DNA of 64,000 nucleotides from Druceiella hillmani (lineage: Eukaryota > Arthropoda > Insecta > Lepidoptera > Hepialidae). The stretch is from assembly GCA_039881145.1 (NCBI GenBank), contig JAYKKI010000023.1, positions 8,923,001 through 8,987,000 of the forward strand, given 5' to 3'. A program made the position numbers and the translations under genes. The notes below the pieces were generated by a model, which was given only the letters and a program-made list of their open reading frames with translations, had not been told where the DNA came from and ran no database searches. Below, piece by piece: positions 21,972-33,691 of this stretch. Each line of letters begins with the position of its first letter. Position 1 is the stretch's first letter.

Positions 21972-24289
21972 CTTAAAGCGTTTAAAACGTTAAATTGATC
22001 GCTTCTAATTGATCGCTTAAAACGAAAACGTTTATACCTGTGTTTACCTTTGTTTCATTTTCGCCATAGTTTTCTCTTCCGGGTTTTTTTTTTTTATTTT
22101 TATCTTTAATGATTTGTGTAAAGTTTCGTTCAGTGTTTTTTTTACGTAATTAATCATATTTTTTTTTCCTTTTCGATTTTTCGTCTTTCATTATAAGTGT
22201 AACGTTTGGTTAAATATTTTTTCTGTCTCTCATGAATTGATTATCTTACCTGTGCTGTCGCATGAATTATATTTCCTTTTGGGTCTTATTTTTAAATTTT
22301 TTACTATTAATGTGAAATGTACAATTTTGTTTTTATCCTTTTTGTTAGGATTCCACAGTGAAACAAAGGTTATTTATAACTTCATCATGTCCTTATATTA
22401 TGTCTTAGTTTATCTGTCACAACTTCAAAGTTTCTTTATTTTTAAACCTATGCACGTGACATTTTACTTCAATTAGGGCTTTTCATTAATGTATCGCAAA
22501 TTATTAAAAGGAAGTTTTTTTAATATACCTCCTCACACATTTAAATTGGGGCCTTTTTTCGTACAGTCCATTAATTCAGTATTATTTAATAGATTTTTTA
22601 AAACGAAATTCAGTTTCCATTCTTAAAGTCTGTATGCGAAATATGATATAAACCTTTAAATTGGTGTGCAATGATCCCCTCCTCCTCTGCTCAATTATGG
22701 ATTTGAAAAAATAAAAAAAAAACTTAGAGAATTTCCATCAATAATTTCAATAAAAATAGAAAATTATGAAACCTACCTACAATTTTTTTAAATTATTATC
22801 TTAATTGGCATATTCGCGTTCGTAATGAAGAATGGCTTGAAGTATTTTCACAAATTGTTTTAAAAAGAAATAACTTACTTTTTAAAATAATTTTTGAATA
22901 AACATAACCATTAAAATATTAGCATTCATATATGAAATTACTCATAACATACTCATGTTTAACCATAACTGACACATTATTATATAAATTATTTTTATTA
23001 AAAAAAGGGAAACATGAATGAAAATCCTTTTTTAACTACTATAGAGTCCATATTTGATAATTATTTAAAATTGTATTACCAATCTATTGTAATGTAATAA
23101 ATCGAAAAACTGATTTGACTCGAAAAAACATAAAAACGAAAAAAACTTGATAAATGGCGTAGCAATAAAAAAGGTTCCACGCAAATTTTACTAGTAAATA
23201 ATCGCTTTATGGCTTTTTAATCAAAGCAGTTTGTTTATAGAAGCCTTAAGCTTAAAAGCTCTTTTCGATAACTTATAGACATTTTAGTAAGGCAATTAGC
23301 GCAACCCTCTTGAAACTATAGAAGTCCTTCTATCCATTTTGTAAATATAGATATTAGAGTTCTTTTCGTCCTTGTAAACATTTCCAGATATTACGTAGTC
23401 TAAAAAATTTCTATTTAGTAAGGCGTTCGATTGAAAACATCTAACTGACAACGTTTAATAAGTTTTTATAGTGCAAAAATAGCCCTATGTTTCATTTAGG
23501 TAAACATTTGCTGGTTAGAATCAAACTAGACATAGCTTCATAATTCCTGTGTAATAGGTATTTATTCATGTTTTTGTACCCAAATATCTGATCTATTTGT
23601 CTGTGAGCTTTTTTTGGAAATAATTCATAAAAAATAATGCGATAAAAGTATAAACCTCGTTATAAGAGTGTGTCGTCATATGAAATGCGATGGCTTTGGG
23701 AAAAAATATTTATTATCCAATGTATTTTTAAAAACGCAAAATAAGTATAAACGATATTTTGACACAAAGTTTATTTTTATATTAATTCTATGCAACTAAA
23801 CTCCTGCCTTTAAAACTGTAGGATAGCCATATTTTATATGATTTGAAAATGACTGTCTGTTTTCTTTTTTCATTCGTTGAACTGCATTTGCTGTTATCTT
23901 TACTAACGTTGTTAACGGAAAGTTGATAAATTTACAAATGTCATACGATTTCATTCCCATACACTTTTCTGAAATACTTTTTTAATTTATTTAACTAAAT
24001 CTTTGTGCAATATGTTTTTTTTTCATATCCGTCCGTCCGTTTGTATGTTACAGCATCATAGTATTTACGATTTAAGACCGATTGTGATGGAATTTTACAG
24101 GCGGAAGTAGTTGAATTACGTGAATAAGTACATAAAAATATGGAAAAAAATATTGTTTAACTTTTTTAAATGTATCCCCACATATCGAATTTGGGATGAA
24201 AGCTTTTTTCTTACGAACCTTTGTCAATATATTTACATAACGAAAAATAGTATAAATTATTTTAATAGTTAATGGAAATACTTCTTTTC
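21972..24289. other. A/T- and T-rich DNA, possible repeat tail near 24020-24120
   Basis: 22080-22220 is T-rich on this strand. CATATCCGTCCGTCCGTTTG (24026 on), followed by TTTAAGACCGATTGTGATGG then AATTTTAC, resembles another lepidopteran repeat tail (CCGTCCGTCTG...ACCGATTTTGATG). No gene was recognised. Confidence 0.4.
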
Positions 24290-24660
24290 ATTTGTGCTTT
24301 GCCGTACTGATCCGTTTTGTGCGTCCTGATTTGCTTCCCTCTAGGTCTCGCCGATGCTTTTCAGTTCCGTCAGCACAGTCCATTGCTAGCTCTGATTTAG
24401 ACGATCACATTTCCTCTTCCCTTGAGGTTTCCAGTCTAAAACCTATCTGGAAATATGCACTTATTTCCTTCTGAGTCTTTGGAGAATTCAGTTCCATTTC
24501 CGGCGTTTTTTTTGGTTCTAATTGGATAGTCTCTTGCCTCGTTCGAGCAAAACTTGGTTAGATATTTTCTCGGGCTAAGATATTCGAAGAATTTATCAAA
24601 GACAGGAGTTGACGAAGACTCGGGGTCTTTTGTTACCTTCCATGTGTCGTAATTATATAC
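24290..24660 (-). pseudogene. Coding-like relic, family unknown
   Basis: On the minus strand two adjoining frames stay open for an unusual length in this A/T-rich setting. One covers about 24660-24505 and includes TKDPESSSTPVFDKFFEYL. The next covers about 24562-24290, includes EPKKTPEMELNSPKTQKEIS, and has one internal TGA. The composition (many E, K, S, P and few A/T-driven residues) looks like a gag-type or linker protein that has lost its frame. I cannot name the family. A conserved non-coding segment open by chance is the alternative. Confidence 0.28.
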
Positions 24661-24709
24661 CAGTACGGTCTTAACATAAACAATATAAGTCTTTAATGTG
24701 ACATTTAAA

Positions 24710-24733
24710 AAATACTAACGTACGTTAGTATTT
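24710..24733. repeat. Perfect 24-bp palindrome, no loop
   Basis: AAATACTAACGTACGTTAGT followed by ATTT is its own reverse complement. A second short palindrome follows 45 bases later. Confidence 0.9.
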
Positions 24734-24777
24734 ACAAAATCCTCGAAATGCAAGTTCTGTTATACTTAATAAGTTTA

Positions 24778-24797
24778 TTTATGAGCTCGCTCATAAA
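24778..24797. repeat. 20-bp palindrome
   Basis: TTTATGAGCTCGCTCATAAA reads as TTTATGAGC, two bases, then its reverse complement GCTCATAAA. Confidence 0.85.
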
Positions 24798-25158
24798 TGT
24801 CTTGAAACTTGTGTGGTATTTTTTCATAAATCGTAACTAGTTAATTCAATAGATTACACAATTCCAAAATAACAGGTTATTTAGCATCTTTTCTATGAAT
24901 AACCATAAGTTGCCTGTAACTTTAAAAAAGTTTTTTTTATGTTAATTACATTTTTTCACATTAGCGTTAGTGTTTCGTTTACTCATTGACGCTGTATTGA
25001 ATAATTGTGTGTTTACCTTTTATTTATTTACACTTGACACTCGTGGTGTATTAAAACGTACGTGCACATAAACAAAGTTGAAGGGTCCGTCTGCGCTATT
25101 CGAATGTTCAGTATTTAAATATTTTTTTCCGTTTGCATATAATACAAACTACTATACT
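24798..25158. other. A/T-rich DNA, nothing recognised
   Basis: No gene or repeat identified. Confidence 0.5.
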
Positions 25159-25205
25159 AATAGATGACTTACTAAAATTCGATTCCTTTTAGTAAGTCAT
25201 CTATT
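25159..25205. repeat. Perfect 19-bp inverted repeat, 9-base loop
   Basis: AATAGATGACTTACTAAAA (25159-25177) has an exact reverse complement at 25187-25205, around TTCGATTCC. Confidence 0.92.
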
Positions 25206-25754
25206 TCTCTGTCTATACGAACATACTTAACTCGAAAGTTACTGATGCTACTAATATACAAAATTTATAAACACTAATCATGGGACCAATAATTTTTTTA
25301 TTTCGTTAGGATATTTCAAATAGTTTCAAAATTATGACGATGAAAAGATTACGTAGAAAATTAAACAAATTTTCCGCCATATGGATAATGAGCAGCGGCA
25401 GGTAGCAGGAAAACACGGAATCGGGCAAGGGAACTGGGTGAAGGGGCATAAGTCGATTACGCGGGATTAAACTAATTATTTATGTCCATAAAAGGGCATA
25501 AAATAAACGTGTAAAAACTGCCTTGCATTTCAGAATTCTCTATGGACGAAACAGTAAAGTGTCGTTAATTATTAAATAAAGTGTAGTAAAATGCATTAAG
25601 CTTTATGTGTTTCTATATCATTAGATACTGCATTAGACTGCAGTTTGAAACATAACCTTAAAAACGCATATTAACCAAAACATGATTCTCAATCTTCACA
25701 TTCGCACAAACACATAGTTACTCTATTAAGTTTGATCTAATCCCGTTTACAAAC

Positions 25755-26105
25755 ACTGTTGCTCAGCGTCCTAGTAACCGCTGGCTGGACCTGCGCAGTC
25801 ACAGCGCGCTCGCGCCGGTCGCAACTCGTGCGCGAACACCCAGCAAATTGCCCGGCAAATATTTGAATATTAATTAATAACTTAATCACGACGGCAGTCG
25901 AGCAGCTCCACTTTCGTTCGCCGCAGTCGGGTGAAGTAATTTAATTATGAAACGGCTGATAATCGAAAGTAAATAGTGATCGGAGCATGGAATATCAAAC
26001 ATAATGAGAAGTCATAGCGAAACGGGCCGCGGGCTGTTTGCGCGAATTGACCGTGACACAGCGGTCATTTTAGGAGCGCGTTGCAGTCAAACGGCTGATG
26101 ATATG
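25755..26105. promoter_or_regulatory. GC-rich island with homeodomain-type sites
   Basis: CGCGCTCGCGCC and CAACTCGTGCGCGAACACCC lead into an ATTAATTAATAACTTAATC block. TAATTTAATTATGAAACGG follows, then GGGCCGCGGGCTG and GCGCGTTGCAGTC. CpG-dense patches alternating with TAAT cores are what developmental enhancers and promoters of insects often look like. No open frame is meaningful. The role is inferred only from composition and motifs. Confidence 0.4.
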
Positions 26106-26879
26106 ATATTTTATATTTACATATGACCATTTATAAGCCACAAACTATAGATTGAATTAAATTATGATGTTAAAATATTTCTATTAAAATACTGATTTCA
26201 TATGTACCTCGTTCGAATAATTCTTACGTCGCATAAGTATGTAGTCAGACTTATATATAAATGCGATGTTTAGACGTGGTTTATGTTTTTTTCATCTAAA
26301 AAAATTTTATTGGAAGCTTTAGTATATTTTCTAATATTTTTAAACTTTATCGAAAAATATGTATAATTATTTTAAGTCATAATGACATAATTTATGCAAG
26401 CCGAGATTATTTATACAGGTTTAGATTTGTATACGTTTTTTTGTTTATACTGATAACGTAAAATATCACTAATAAATTATAATTTACATTCATCCGCACG
26501 TATTTGGTAATGACGGCCAAGTTCCTAGCATCCATTGTTCACATATTTTACTGACAATGATTGGTCAGCATTTTTTAAAATGAATTTCTAAATATTTCAT
26601 TTTTATTTAAGCAATTCTTAATCCAGGTCGTGTGAATACTTTAAGGGAAGTTTTATAAGATAATAGTATTCTTTAAACTTGAAATATTTTACCAAAAAAT
26701 CATTCATCATTTAAACGTACACACTTTAATCAAAAAATAAACTTAAAATTTAACAGTACATGACGAAACTATAAGACTTCCTAATTCAGCTACGCACCCT
26801 AGAAATGGGCATAGTTAGAGGAGAACTTTGCCCGCAAGTGAAATGGACTTTAATAGCTAAGCTTATAATAATAACTCGC
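26106..26879. other. A/T-rich DNA, nothing recognised
   Basis: No gene or repeat identified. Confidence 0.5.
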
Positions 26880-27130
26880 GAAGAAACTTGGCCCACGAAT
26901 AAACGTTGCAAACACCACTGCCCAGCATCCAGCCGGCGGCGGAATCGCGAGCGGAAGCTGCGATGAATGGCCGCGCCGTCTCGTCTCGCAATATTGTTCT
27001 GCGTCGAAAGTACTCACGGGGCTGCTCTCTTTCATCACCCATCATTGTATGGAATCGTGATCGTCAACATATCAGACCACTAGCTCTTTGCCCACATCCA
27101 GCTAATGCATCGCATCTGACTAAAGAGGAA
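26880..27130. promoter_or_regulatory. GC-rich unique segment
   Basis: The core CATCCAGCCGGCGGCGGAAT then CGCGAGCGG is followed by a balanced stretch with CTAATGCATCG. Both strands are open here for 60-80 codons, which reflects the composition; none of the frames is recognisable. Candidate conserved element. Confidence 0.3.
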
Positions 27131-27298
27131 CGTGTTTTGCCGTCAGCACTTTGATGGCAGGAATGTGGCTCACAAAAGCAATAGTAAAATGGCCGTAGGG
27201 TACGATTTATACTTGATATATTTTTCAAGTTATTGAATGAGCGATCACTGTGAGAATCGATATCGTTAATACGAGAAACAAATTGTCTTTTGTTTGAT

Positions 27299-27770
27299 AA
27301 AATATATCGATATCGCATTACTTTCTCCATATCGGGTAGATAATGTCGATTCACTATCGTATCGTATAATATATATAATATTATCGAATTAAAGACTTTC
27401 AAATGTTTATGACTATTGTAGTATGGTTGCCTAAACACTTTATATCGTGTGTGGATATCAATCGAGTGTGGACAGATTTGAATCCCTACTATGTTTCAAT
27501 ATAGTTTGAAATCAATTTAAAGTTGTGAATGTCTCTTGTTTCATAAAATGTATTGTTATCAATATACTTTCTTCCTACTGGGTAGGTAACGTCGATTCAC
27601 CGCAGTCATTATATTTATATGAAATTACAGATACCCAAATGTTTAAAACTACTGTAAAAAGGTTAAATACTCGTATCGTAAACGGACAATCAATCGAATA
27701 CATACATGCTAGTGTCTCAATGTCTTTTATAGTTTAAAATTAGTTTAAAGTTATGAATCCCTCAAATAAA
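27299..27770. repeat. Diverged tandem duplication, about 246 bp
   Basis: Copy 1 (27299-27535) and copy 2 (27545-27770) share GGGTAGATAATGTCGATTCA / GGGTAGGTAACGTCGATTCA. They also share CCAAATGTTTAAAACTACTG / TCAAATGTTTATGACTATTG and an ATAGTTT...TTTAAAGTTRTGAAT end. Divergence is marked, so the duplication is old. Confidence 0.8.
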
Positions 27771-27839
27771 GTGATTGTCAAAGAGTTAATGATTTTATAG
27801 GAAACTGTAGTAGATGACACAGCGATAATATATATTTGT

Positions 27840-27932
27840 GTAGTATATACATTGTTGTAATATATTGTTACACGTTTTTAACAATACATTATTAGCCGAT
27901 ACATTGTTCCACGTCTGTAACAATGTATATAT
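27840..27932. repeat. Run of overlapping short hairpins (ACATTGTT/AACAATGT)
   Basis: TACATTGTTGTAATATATTG, TATTGTTA...TAACAATA and ACATTGTT...AACAATGT form consecutive 8-bp stems with 8-10 base loops. Confidence 0.6.
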
Positions 27933-28700
27933 GTATTATAAGTATAGTTACAATCGATGTTGATTCGAATGATTAGAAACATGTGCAGACAAAACAAATA
28001 AATTTATTCTACTTCACTCATTCTTAACAATTGTAATTTTTCCAGAACTATTATGCTTAGAGTGAATAGAAAGGAATATGTTTTTTTTTTAATTAAAAAG
28101 AAACTATGGACTGTTTATATTCAATCAACAGTTTAAAAAAATGGAGAATTATTATAAGATTTAGCATAAAGTAATGCCTCTGTTGAATAAAATTCTATAA
28201 TCCCATAATTAGTTACCAGATGGGATTCGAAATCGGTAGATTCACATTTTTAATGGCTTATATTACAGAAGAAAAAGAACAATGTTTTGGCCTGAAATAT
28301 AAAGGAACTTCAAAGTAATAATTTAGTATATTTAATGTAAAACAAAATTATATTTATGTCATGAGACTTTACATGAACTCAGACATACATATATAATTAA
28401 ATAATAATGTAATAACTTGTATCTCACATGCTATAAACGTTTTATGTAGACCTCGGTAAGGAATCCTTATAGTGCTAATTCGACTCTTTTTGGCTAGTTA
28501 TATTTGAATAATTTTTTTCAAACCCATGGTATTTTAGTAACTTAATGTTAATAGATACAATGTGACATGAAAGTAACATGTAATAAGGACAAATAAATAA
28601 ACATGAAACCATTTATCCCAGTTGTAACTGCAGGACATGATCTTAAATATAAAGTAGTTAACTGGTTCACAACCGGATAGAATTATTCATTACCGTAGTT
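27933..28700. other. A/T-rich DNA, nothing recognised
   Basis: No gene or repeat identified. Confidence 0.5.
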
Positions 28701-28745
28701 GTTTTTTAACGTTTTCGACGTACATCGTCGAAAATGATAAAAAAC
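28701..28745. repeat. Near-perfect 20-bp inverted repeat, 5-base loop
   Basis: GTTTTTTAACGTTTTCGACG (28701-28720) pairs with 28726-28745 with two mismatches. It directly abuts the 3' end of the minus-strand family A copy, so it may mark that copy's insertion junction. Confidence 0.85.
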
Positions 28746-29300
28746 AAAAAGAGGTCGCACTACGAGTGTTCCATACAAATTTAAGCATTCATAAACATTT
28801 AAGGATTCATACTATTTCTATTAAACGATTTGTAAAAATTAATTGATTATTCTCAACAAAAATAAATTGTGTGCTATGTCTTTCACAGCCATAAAAACTC
28901 AGTGAATACTTTAAGAATGACAAGACCTATGATAATGACCATAGCTTTTTTGATATATTCTAGTCGAGTTTTACCCAAGTGTTTTTTCATGAATTTTGGC
29001 TTAGTAGTTTTAGAAATAAAGGGAAGGGGAATGCTTTATTTTCGCTTATTTTTTGGAATATTTTTTAAATTTACAATTTGAAATTATGAAAAATAAAGGT
29101 ATTTAGTATTCCTCACAAAAAGCCCTTTCAAGTCCTACGCCATTTATCCTACTCTTTAATTTTAACGTGAATATTTTTAAAAAGTTAGCTGGAGGTATAT
29201 AAGATGTATTATTAGGCCAAATTCAATATTAGGTCAAATTTTAATATTAGGCCAAATTTCAATATTGTGCCAAATCGTCTGAGAAAATCGGTTGTGAATA
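28746..29300 (-). repeat. Family A, minus-strand copy
   Basis: GGTCGCACTACGAGTGTTCC then ATACAAATTTAAGCATTCAT is the 3' end in reverse. AAACATTTAAGG...ATTTCTATTAAACGATTTGT and CTATGTCTTTCACAGCC follow in the same order as at 12700-12815 and 53660-53765. TTTTGGCTTAGTAGTTTTAG matches TTTTTGATTCAGTAGTTTTG near 53872. Confidence 0.7.
29210..29275. repeat. 17-18 bp tandem repeat, four units
   Basis: TATTAGGCCAAATTTCAA-like units start at 29210, 29227, 29245 and 29263. It looks like local expansion of a GCCAAATTTCAA word that is a normal part of family A. Confidence 0.85.
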
Positions 29301-29520
29301 TATAAAAAAGTATAAATTTTTCACAGGCATAAAAATATGGTGCATATTTAAAAAATTATGACGTCTAGAATTATTTCTGTAGTCTACGTGTGGGCTTCTA
29401 AAAACCAAGGTTTTTTCATAATTTTAGGTTGAGTAGTTTCAGAAATAAAGGGTAGGGGGAGGAATATATATTTTTTGGGTACTTTTCAGTATATCTCGAG
29501 AGATACCTTTTATTTCTATG
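29301..29520 (-). repeat. Second partial family A copy, minus strand
   Basis: TTTTTCACAGGCATAAAAAT, ATTATGACGTCTAGAATTAT and TAGGTTGAGTAGTTTCAG repeat the internal order already seen at 28880-29020. This is either a second insertion or a partial duplication of the first. Confidence 0.6.
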
Positions 29521-30799
29521 GAGGTGTTAATATTAACAACAAAATTAATGAAACCTATAAGTATTATCGAGACCTTTGTGATAACAAGAAAAAAGCAAAA
29601 CAAACTAGAATCTACGCGTTCTTCAAGACAAATATATTATTTTTTGAATTATAATAAAATCACTTAATCTAAAGCAATAATCTAACATTGTATACCAAAA
29701 ATAATAATTATTTTAATATATGTATATATTACGTACATACTTTCATTAATGTAGCATTTTTATTTGATATTAAATATAGATTTATTTTTAATAATGACCC
29801 TTGTAGAATCTAACTCCTGAATATTTTATGGAAAGGTATGAAAAATAAATTCCGACATACATCGATTCGATTTACGTCGCCTATTTCCGGAACTTAACAT
29901 GCCATAAGTACGAGAATTGATTGTATTATATGAATTTATTAAATATTTTTGGAATCCTTATAACCGGCCCTTTCCAATGATAACTCACAATACATTAGTA
30001 ATGAAAAAAAAATCGAGTGTTTAATTTGGCCCCCAAAAATTTCTAAATGAATATTTTTGACTTTTAATTATTGAGGTAAGTGCAAGTTGGTATATTTTAT
30101 TACTATGCTAAATTTCTACGTCAAACTTTTCTTTACAAGGTAAGGAATCCTATAAACTTTAAATTTTATTCTAACGAATATCGTTAACATAAGCGACAAC
30201 GTAAATACGCCCATTCAATATAAGTAGTACGTTACGTTCTTCGTTAATCAAGTTTGTAAACTTTCAATATAAATACACAAAGATATATATAGAATACCTA
30301 CATAATATATAATTAATCTAAATATAATAAGACTAAAAATGTTCTATTCTAGCAGATCAACTTTCTAACAAATTGACTGACAGGTAGTAAATTCAAATTT
30401 CAGTACAATGCAGCACTGTCTTGAATTGCCTTTTAATGGCAAAAAAATTCATAGTTATACTTTTCTATGGAGAAATTATAAAATAATGTGATTTTAGTAT
30501 AAAAATAGTTTTAAGTCTTAGTAACTTCACACTTAACACAATCAGATTTACTAAAGTCTATTTCATACTTTCTACTCCATTGTACATATATTCTGATTTC
30601 AAAATACGTTGTTTGCTTTATTAAATTCTTCCATTAATTATTTACTGTTTGCTTTTTATCTTTGATTTTCCAATAACAATAATTTGCAGTTCAAATAATT
30701 ACCTATATTTGTTATACTTGACACATTATAATCAACTGAGAGTTACAAAATATTTTTACATATATAACATTCAACTCTTCAATGCAGATTTCCCTTAAC
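29521..30799. other. A/T-rich DNA, nothing recognised
   Basis: No gene or repeat identified. Possible very old family A residue near 30085-30130 (ACTATGCTAAATTTCTACG), too weak to call. Confidence 0.45.
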
Positions 30800-30807
30800 A
30801 AAACCTT

Positions 30808-30905
30808 TATCCACAATTAAATAAAACTACGTGATGTAGTATTATTTCTATTTTCTTTAATTTCTTTACCACGACCTAAGTTCCGTTGTATTACAAAATT
30901 AACGC
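30808..30905 (+). mobile_element. Single arm of the 57.2-kb foldback MITE
   Basis: CACAATTAAATAAAACTACG then TGATGTAGTATTATTTCTA, TTTACCACGACCTAAG and CGTTGTATTAC match the left arm of the palindromic element at 57239-57431 at nearly every position by eye. The opposite arm is absent here. The copy is therefore truncated, or the longer element arose by inverted duplication of such a unit. Confidence 0.75.
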
Positions 30906-30927
30906 CATATATATTCAATATTTAAAA

Positions 30928-31016
30928 CCTTTATCGTTAATTGTTTCGTTAACTTACTATGACTTTCGTCCTTTATCGTTAATTGTTTCGTTAACTGACT
31001 ATGTTTCGTTAACTTA
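30928..31016. repeat. 42-bp tandem duplication plus partial third unit
   Basis: CCTTTATCGTTAATTGTTTC then GTTAACTTACTATG starts at 30928 and again at 30970. TTTCGTTAACTTA follows a third time. Confidence 0.92.
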
Positions 31017-31386
31017 GTGTTCAGCACTATATTAAAGTTGAGAAAAACGGATTGTAATGAATAATTAAAAATTAATTATGCATGATTGAATAATACGCTA
31101 GTGTACATGGAAAAAATATTGTCGTTTATAAAATATTAAATTCAGTAATAAGACTGACTTGTTAGAATCTTAACTTTTATTTTGAACGTTCTGTTAGACA
31201 AGTCGTTAATTGACTCGTACAATTTGTTGTGAGAAATTATACATTTGTTTATCAAGCTAATTGCTTTCTTGACGTCCGCCATTTAACGTTAGCCAGCATG
31301 TATTTGTGTGCAGTATTTTAATTATAATTACGACCACTGAGAAATAGCATCGATGAAGTGTTTCGAGCTTATAGTTCACGTGATGT

Positions 31387-31448
31387 CCGTAGGTCGTAGC
31401 ATCCAGTTTTAAAAACTCCGTAGGTCGTAGCATCCAGTTTTAAAAACT
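31387..31448. repeat. Exact 31-bp tandem duplication
   Basis: CCGTAGGTCGTAGCATCCAG then TTTTAAAAACT occurs twice head to tail without a mismatch, so the event is recent. Confidence 0.95.
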
Positions 31449-32439
31449 CATCTCGATATAAGTTTATTGATGCAGCACTTTATAGAAAAGATAACCTTGG
31501 AAATTATTTTTGTTTACATACCAATGTAGTGTAAGGATTTCAATAGCCAGGATAAAGAATTACAGGGCTTGGAATTGGAGCAATGAAATATTTACTCCAC
31601 TCTATCAGTACTGATGCTTGGAACGATCACTGAGTATATATCTGCATACATAAGGTAAATATATTATTCATAAAAACATCTGAATTTTAGGATACGATGC
31701 TAGCCCATGTATTTCTGTGTTCTAAGTCAGCAGCAAGCTTAAAAAAAATATTTAGAAAAATCACATATTGCTTTCACAGTCCGGGAAATTGTCTATTGCA
31801 AATCTATTCCAGTATTAATTGTGTTGGAGATGATTAGGAGCTTTGAAGTTTTTGTTTAATATTGATATATGTCATAAAAAACTCTGATTCTAGAAACAGT
31901 ACTGATAGTAATGAATCGCTCTTGGTCACAAAATGTCGAGCATTTAAATTTTATCGACAACTGGTTTGCTATTAGTGTTGTTACAATTTGTGTTATTATC
32001 CATCCTTATCTTTTAAGGTATCTTTTATCCTGTTAAATTTTAAGAACTGAAGTTTCATGCTAAAGGTTCAAAAGAAAATATTTTGCCGACCTGAGTGGAT
32101 GTTCCAACCGTTAAGAATTCAAACTAAAAAAAATTTGATAAAAAGAATATAAAATGAACTTTTCAACACAAATGGCGAATTGCGCTAAGAAATTTTCGAC
32201 ACAAGTTATAACAATGTATTTTTAATTAACTTTACCGCATTTATCTCTTTCTTCTTCTTAAAATACTTTATATATAGCATCACCGCCATCAGCAATCTCA
32301 ATATACGATGAAGTTGACTTGAATATTAAACCGCCTAATAAAATCCAGTTACGTTTATAACAGCGGCACACAACTTGCCTCGAATTCCTGTTATGTATAT
32401 TTACGTCACAGCAACGTATCAGTTAATCCCGTTATGCAT
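31449..32439. other. A/T-rich DNA, nothing recognised
   Basis: No gene or repeat identified. Confidence 0.5.
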
Positions 32440-32840
32440 ATTTGCGTCACGTAAATGAATCTGTTTTAACGGGAGTGGGCACGTGCCTCCGTCATTTTTG
32501 CTATGTCCATGTTTCTCCACTATCTCTCTATTCGTACTCGTACATATGTACTTACTGCAGTCTTGTCTGCTTCACGATGTTATCAGGAGCGCTTGGGGCG
32601 TACCGACGAACGCCACTCAATGTTCTCGCGGACACGCTGAAGTTTTGACAAGTGGCGTTAGGTAACAGATAACATAAGGTTCGAGTTGGAAGCAAATCGG
32701 CTTAGCGCCGATAACGTCTGTTGAGAAATCAACGAACAGGTAGTTGAATATTAATGAACGAGATAAAACGGTGCAAAACCCGGTTCAGCGTCTGCTCCGA
32801 GAGTTGGAGGAAGTTTGGCGGAAGCTTTGTTGCAGAAGTA
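32440..32840. promoter_or_regulatory. Balanced-composition unique segment, candidate conserved element
   Basis: GGGCACGTGCCTCC (E-box CACGTG), GGAGCGCTTGGGGCGTACCG and CGGCTTAGCGCCGATAACG stand out from A/T-rich flanks. Short frames on both strands overlap and do not resemble proteins I know. Cause unknown; regulatory is the simplest guess. Confidence 0.3.
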
Positions 32841-33691
32841 GACCAGGAACTCGTTTATTATAATCGATGCTATCATAACCAATATATCGTGCGCTTTCCG
32901 TCTCGTATACGCCAACTGCAGAATGGATCTAGTTTTCACATAATATTTATTATACAATAGGGTGGCAACCAGTGCTGCAACTTAAGTGAAAATAATTTAC
33001 TCATTGGTTATTGCTGACAATGATGGAACTCTACCTAGTAGAACAAATGGACCTAACAAGTGTTCTCTTTCTGTCATTCGAGTACTCAAAAAATACTGAA
33101 TTAAGTAGTTATATATTAAGTATACGGGGAATGTGTTTTTTCCGGTCAATATTAATAAATTAATCTAAAAAATGCTGAAACAGCTCACTAAATTAATTGT
33201 AAAAAGTGAAGAGTTTTTTTTAATTAGAAATTTACTAGTTCATAATAAAGTCCACTGTCAAAAAAACCATAATACCTATCTTTATATATGAATAGATTAT
33301 TAACGAAAGATCTCTTGTCAGTAAAAGTAAATTTTTGCGAAAGAAAAAAAATGTTATTTTCAATAATTACTGTTTCAATTTTTTGTCAACGTTTAGGGCT
33401 CCGGAACTGAAATTCTGATTTTTATATTTTTCATTGATCATTCTGTATTTAAAAAAATAATTTCAAAGCCGCTGAAAAAAACCTTCCTTAAACCAAAGCG
33501 ATTTTAGTTTGGAAAAATGGTTATTGTTAGATATATTAATATTGGTTTGATGATTATATTATTAAATCTTTTTAGTATATTATTAAATATCATAAATATT
33601 ATTAAAATTATTTATATTATTCCTTTTTTGACCAAAAAGATTAAGTATTATTAAAAAAATTGGTTCAATTTTGTACTACTTAGAGCTGTTA
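32841..33691. other. A/T-rich DNA before the transposase relic
   Basis: Nothing assigned. It may include the 3' non-coding part of the transposon whose coding relic ends at 33692, but no terminal inverted repeat was found. Confidence 0.45.

Noticed and set aside
27064..27438. 124-codon minus-strand frame
   Set aside because: No domain, hydrophobic pattern or splice context. It crosses one copy of a diverged duplication, whose second copy does not preserve the frame.
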